A stretch of 64,000 bases of DNA from Cyanobacteria bacterium FACHB-471. Lineage in GTDB: Bacteria > Cyanobacteriota > Cyanobacteriia > Elainellales > Elainellaceae. The first letter of the stretch is position 1. The number at the start of each line of letters is the position of its first letter. The translations under genes and the position numbers were made by a program. The stretch lies in the NCBI GenBank assembly GCA_014695345.1, contig JACJOC010000115.1, positions 280,528-344,527 of the forward strand, read 5' to 3'. Shown piece by piece: positions 61,290-64,000 of the stretch. Below the pieces are notes generated by a model, which was not told the origin of the DNA, searched no databases, and saw only the letters and a list, made by a program, of their open reading frames with translations.

Positions 61290-62748
61290 TCTTCTTCTTG
61301 TTGTTCGTTATAGCAAGCGGCTGGTCGTCACTGGGTTTTACGTCTATTCTCTCTACGAGTAGGCGGAAGACTGAGCGTTTCTCAGTTGTCTCTAGAACAT
61401 CCCAGTAGCGGCGATCACGAAGAGTGAGCAGGGTCTCAATCAGGTCTGATTGCTCTTCTACTCTTGCTTTTGATTTGTTTCGTAATCCTTCAATTTGGGC
61501 TGAAATGTCTTGTTTGGCAATTTCTAAAGCAGGATTGCTGCCAAAATTGCTAGCTAGCTTCTCTAGACCCTCTATTTGCGCTCGAAGCTCAACAATTTTG
61601 GGATCTTCCTGCGTTTCTAAAGGTTCTTCTGCTAGATCAGCAATCACATTGGCCCTGTCGATTAATGCAGCAATGACCCTATCTTCAACTACGTCCATGC
61701 GGACGTAATTCTTGTTAGTGCAAGCTCCAACAGCACCAGCACGACAAAAATAGTATCCATAATCTTGCTTTCGGTTATGCTTCAAATCGGCTCCAGCCTT
61801 GCTGCTGTAGCAAGTGCTGCCACAAACACTACATTTCACAAGACCAGACAACGGATAGACAGGCGCTATAGCTCCCCAACCTCTGCGTTCTCGGTTGACT
61901 CCTAAAATCTCTTCAATGGATCGATACTCCTCGTCACTGATGAGCCTTTGATCAGCATGAGTGTCATGAATGATTTGAGTTCTTTCAGGATCGTCAGCGA
62001 AGTAGACCAGGTGCCCTCTTAACACTGGAGATGTCAGCCATCTTCTTAGCCCACTAGGTGATCGACCAAACAGCCCTTTATGCTCAAACCCCGATCGCGT
62101 TGATCGCGTGTGCTGAAACTGCTGAATTCCGTACTTTCCATTGAGTGCCCGAATTGTTTGCCGCAAGCTTCGAGTCTTCATAAATAGGTCAACTAAGTCT
62201 CTAGCGACCTTAGCTCGGCTCATCTCTTCCCCGCTTTCTAGAAGACACAAAAACGTCTCATGGTCTAGCTGGTGACGATCCTCTACTTTGCGATAGCCAA
62301 AGGGAGCATTCATCGCAACCCGTCGCTGCCGCAGGTATTCCCAACCGTGTCTTGAGCGATCACTGATCATCTCGCTCTCCATCTGCGCCAGCACAGCCAT
62401 GATGCCTGCCTGTGTGCGTCCACCGACAGTGGTTAAGTCTACTGAGCCATCTAGAACTTGAAGAAGAACCCCAGACTTCTGAAAGTCCTCTAGCGTCTTG
62501 GCGCAAGAAGGCAACGATCGTCCAAGCCTGTCGATTCTCGTGACAACAACTCTCTCAACTCGCTGCTGTCTCACCAACTCCATCAATTGCTGAAACTGAG
62601 GACGGTCATCCTTCCTACCGCTCTCAACGTCAGTCAAGATTTCTTCGGCACCAGCCATTCTCAGCCTATTCTGCTGTTGTTCTAGAGCATGGGAGTCTTC
62701 CGCCTGCTCACGCTTTGAAACCCTTGCGTAGCCGATGATTCTGGTCAT
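61240..62748 (-). CDS. Large serine recombinase (integrase/excisase)
   Basis: 502 residues. The resolvase domain shows IGYARVSKREQ (Ser11 nucleophile), LTDVESGRKDDRPQFQQLM, VVVTRIDRLGRS (Arg71, Arg74, Arg77 region) and MAVLAQMESEMISDRSRHG. A recombinase domain (WGAIAPVYPLSG...) is followed by a zinc ribbon (KCSVCGSTCYSSKAG...YYFCRAGAVGACTN) and a coiled coil. Large serine recombinases both integrate and, with a partner factor, excise DNA; cyanobacterial XisF of the fdxN element is one of this class. It lies 70 bp from the right junction, transcribed inward, the normal place for an integrase. No xisH or xisI gene was recognised. Confidence 0.93.
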   Translation of the reverse strand: MTRIIGYARVSKREQAEDSHALEQQQNRLRMAGAEEILTDVESGRKDDRPQFQQLMELVRQQRVERVVVTRIDRLGRSLPSCAKTLEDFQKSGVLLQVLDGSVDLTTVGGRTQAGIMAVLAQMESEMISDRSRHGWEYLRQRRVAMNAPFGYRKVEDRHQLDHETFLCLLESGEEMSRAKVARDLVDLFMKTRSLRQTIRALNGKYGIQQFQHTRSTRSGFEHKGLFGRSPSGLRRWLTSPVLRGHLVYFADDPERTQIIHDTHADQRLISDEEYRSIEEILGVNRERRGWGAIAPVYPLSGLVKCSVCGSTCYSSKAGADLKHNRKQDYGYYFCRAGAVGACTNKNYVRMDVVEDRVIAALIDRANVIADLAEEPLETQEDPKIVELRAQIEGLEKLASNFGSNPALEIAKQDISAQIEGLRNKSKARVEEQSDLIETLLTLRDRRYWDVLETTEKRSVFRLLVERIDVKPSDDQPLAITNNKKKTRQRFLNWEIQVFLKL

Positions 62749-62817
62749 TCAGGCTCAAACTAGTTCTAGACCTACCCAGAACATAGTACGCTGGAATAAT
62801 CGAGCATTGTACGGTTG

Positions 62818-62822
62818 TCTAA
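62818..62822. other. Right attachment-site core
   Basis: TCTAA within GGTTG-TCTAA-GGAAAC. To the right is the comM 5' part; to the left is element DNA. The predicted attP would read GGTTG-TCTAA-AGATAAG. Confidence 0.85.
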
Positions 62823-63152
62823 GGAAACTTCGCCTAAAAATAAATAGTCTTCTAGTAACTGAGCGTTAACCTGCTCAGAAGCCGCTAGGATGCCAATGCT
62901 AACAGGCAAGTCAAAGCTGGGACCTTCTTTGCGTAAGTCAGCAGGGGTCAGGTTGATTACAATTCTTCGCATTGGGAAGGCATAGCCTGCGTTTTTAAGG
63001 GCGGCTTTTACCCTTTCCTTCGACTCCTGCACAGCAATATCGGGTAAGCCAACAACGACGATTCCTGGCAGTCCACCTGCGATGTCAACTTCAACGCCAA
63101 CTTTGACAGCATCAATGCCAATCAAGGAGGCACTCCAAATTCTGGCAAGCAT
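62818..63152 (-). pseudogene. comM: comM (yifB), 5' part of the split gene
   Basis: Codons 1-110 of ComM from ATG 63152: MLARIWSASLIGIDAVKVGVEVDIAGG, then LPGIVVVGLPDIAVQESKERVKAAL, INLTPADLRKEGPSFDLPVSIGIL, ending FLGEVSL at the junction. Translation would run on into the element for 14 foreign residues and stop at 62772, giving 126 residues without the ATPase core, so it cannot function alone. The gene is divergent from the HIT-family gene. Confidence 0.93.
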
Positions 63153-63207
63153 ACAAATTTCATCCACTGCGGCTACCCGGTAGAGTGCCCTTAATTTTTG
63201 TTGGTAG

Positions 63208-63618
<411 letters not shown>

Positions 63619-63695
63619 GAACTGCTGAAATTGGGCTCTTTGCAGAGCGTTACCTTAGGCAATTGTTGAGAAATGAGTAACTAATCATGAAAAGC

Positions 63696-63728
63696 TTTAC
63701 AAATTTCAACAAAAGCCTTAAGTTATGT
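63696..63728 (+). promoter_or_regulatory. Possible psbA promoter
   Basis: TTTACA at 63696-63701 is a plausible -35 box; TTAAGT (63718, 16-bp spacing) or TTATGT could be the -10. The position suits a short psbA leader. No direct evidence. Confidence 0.35.
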
Positions 63729-63781
63729 ACAGGTCGAGAAAACCGACCCAATACATCTCGTAAACCAAGCACTCATTAATC

Positions 63782-64000
63782 ATGACAACGACTCTACAGC
63801 GGCGCGAAAGCGCATCACTGTGGGAGCAGTTCTGCAACTGGGTGACCAGCACCGACAACCGCCTGTACGTAGGCTGGTTCGGCGTTCTGATGATCCCCAC
63901 CCTGCTCTCTGCCACCATCTGCTTCATCATCGCCTTCATCGCAGCTCCTCCGGTTGACATCGACGGCATCCGTGAGCCTGTTGCCGGTTCCTTGATGTAT
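63782..64000 (+). CDS. psbA: Photosystem II D1 protein, N-terminal part (cut by window end)
   Basis: 73 codons from ATG 63782 to the window end: [20 protein letters not shown], then [53 protein letters not shown]. This is D1 without doubt: the first membrane helix and the following lumenal loop are seen. D1 carries the water-splitting and quinone-binding sites in photosystem II. The isoform cannot be decided because residue 130 is outside the window. Confidence 0.97.
   Translation, partial: MTTTLQRRESASLWEQFCNWVTSTDNRLYVGWFGVLMIPTLLSATICFIIAFIAAPPVDIDGIREPVAGSLMY

Larger units (their letters stand above)
39626..62822. mobile_element. 23.2-kb integrated plasmid-like element interrupting comM
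   Basis: Both ends carry TCTAA (39626-39630 and 62818-62822), and deleting one unit of 23,192 bp restores comM in frame. A large serine integrase lies 70 bp inside the right end. The cargo includes a CyRepA1-like replication protein, ParM/ParR-like partition genes, a membrane ATPase operon, iteron-like and parC-like repeats, a fused R-M enzyme, a toxin-antitoxin pair, a tyrosine recombinase and many small proteins. HIP1 octamers are sparse (seven seen in 23 kb, against about 20 in the first 10 kb of chromosome), a sign of foreign origin. No conjugation relaxase was recognised, so self-transfer is not supported. Confidence 0.93.

Noticed and set aside
39626..62822. Prophage
   Set aside because: No capsid, portal, terminase, tail or lysis gene was recognised, while replication and partition genes are of plasmid type.
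39626..62822. Self-transmissible conjugative element
   Set aside because: No relaxase or type IV secretion gene cluster was recognised; the membrane ATPase alone is not enough.
63718..63969. 83-residue minus-strand frame over the psbA start
   Set aside because: It is antisense to psbA, whose coding sequence is unmistakable.

Overview
The window is cyanobacterial chromosome carrying one large integrated element. The evidence for a cyanobacterium is a psbA (photosystem II D1) start at the right edge, a Vipp1/PspA-type gene, a lumenal TLP40-type cyclophilin, a GUN4-domain protein, DUF1823 and DUF2721 proteins, and frequent HIP1 octamers (GCGATCGC, about 20 in the first 10 kb). No rRNA or tRNA gene was recognised. 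The species cannot be named from sequence alone.

Left chromosomal part (1-39625): the tail of an EamA transporter; repeats at 533-1071; SUI1-like factor, trpB, a CAP-domain lipoprotein, RNase D and exonuclease III; a BrnT/BrnA toxin-antitoxin pair; an NmrA-type reductase; a fused 5-oxoprolinase; thiL with a lumenal cyclophilin; efp-accB; a J-domain/GUN4 fusion; rhodanese and YkvA proteins; a phosphohexomutase; an AmpG-like transporter; and dnaN. Next to dnaN is a gene-free region with clustered TTTTCCACA DnaA boxes, the likely replication origin. Further right are DUF2721, an HDAC-family amidohydrolase, ftsY, an MscS channel, an SH3 lipoprotein, an AlkA-type glycosylase, a 975-residue PPC/ELWKSDGT-repeat protein, vipp1/pspA, DUF1823 and a GH13 enzyme.

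Integrated element (39626-62822, 23,192 bp per unit): it splits comM (yifB), the Mg-chelatase-like AAA+ helicase gene of natural transformation, into a 3' part (left) and a 5' part (right). Both junctions share TCTAA. Removing the element restores an uninterrupted 508-codon comM reading ...EVSLDGGLRS. A 502-residue serine integrase lies directly inside the right junction. The cargo looks like a plasmid: a CyRepA1-like replication protein, a ParM-like actin with a ParR-like partner and 11-bp repeats, a membrane P-loop ATPase operon, an iteron-like TGTCGGGT array and a second, tyrosine-type recombinase. It also carries a fused cytosine methyltransferase/endonuclease, a P63C protein, a Panacea-type toxin-antitoxin pair, a GIY-YIG protein, a HEIGH zincin and several small DNA-binding proteins. 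A 14-bp near-palindrome ACTTCTACAGAAGT occurs eight times in the element (one copy with a single mismatch), always in the same orientation, and was not found in the flanking chromosome.

Right chromosomal part (62823-64000): the comM 5' fragment, a HIT-family protein and the start of psbA.

The most interesting hypothesis is that this is an integrated plasmid that can excise and so reversibly restore ComM, with its own partition module and its own strand-polarised repeat.
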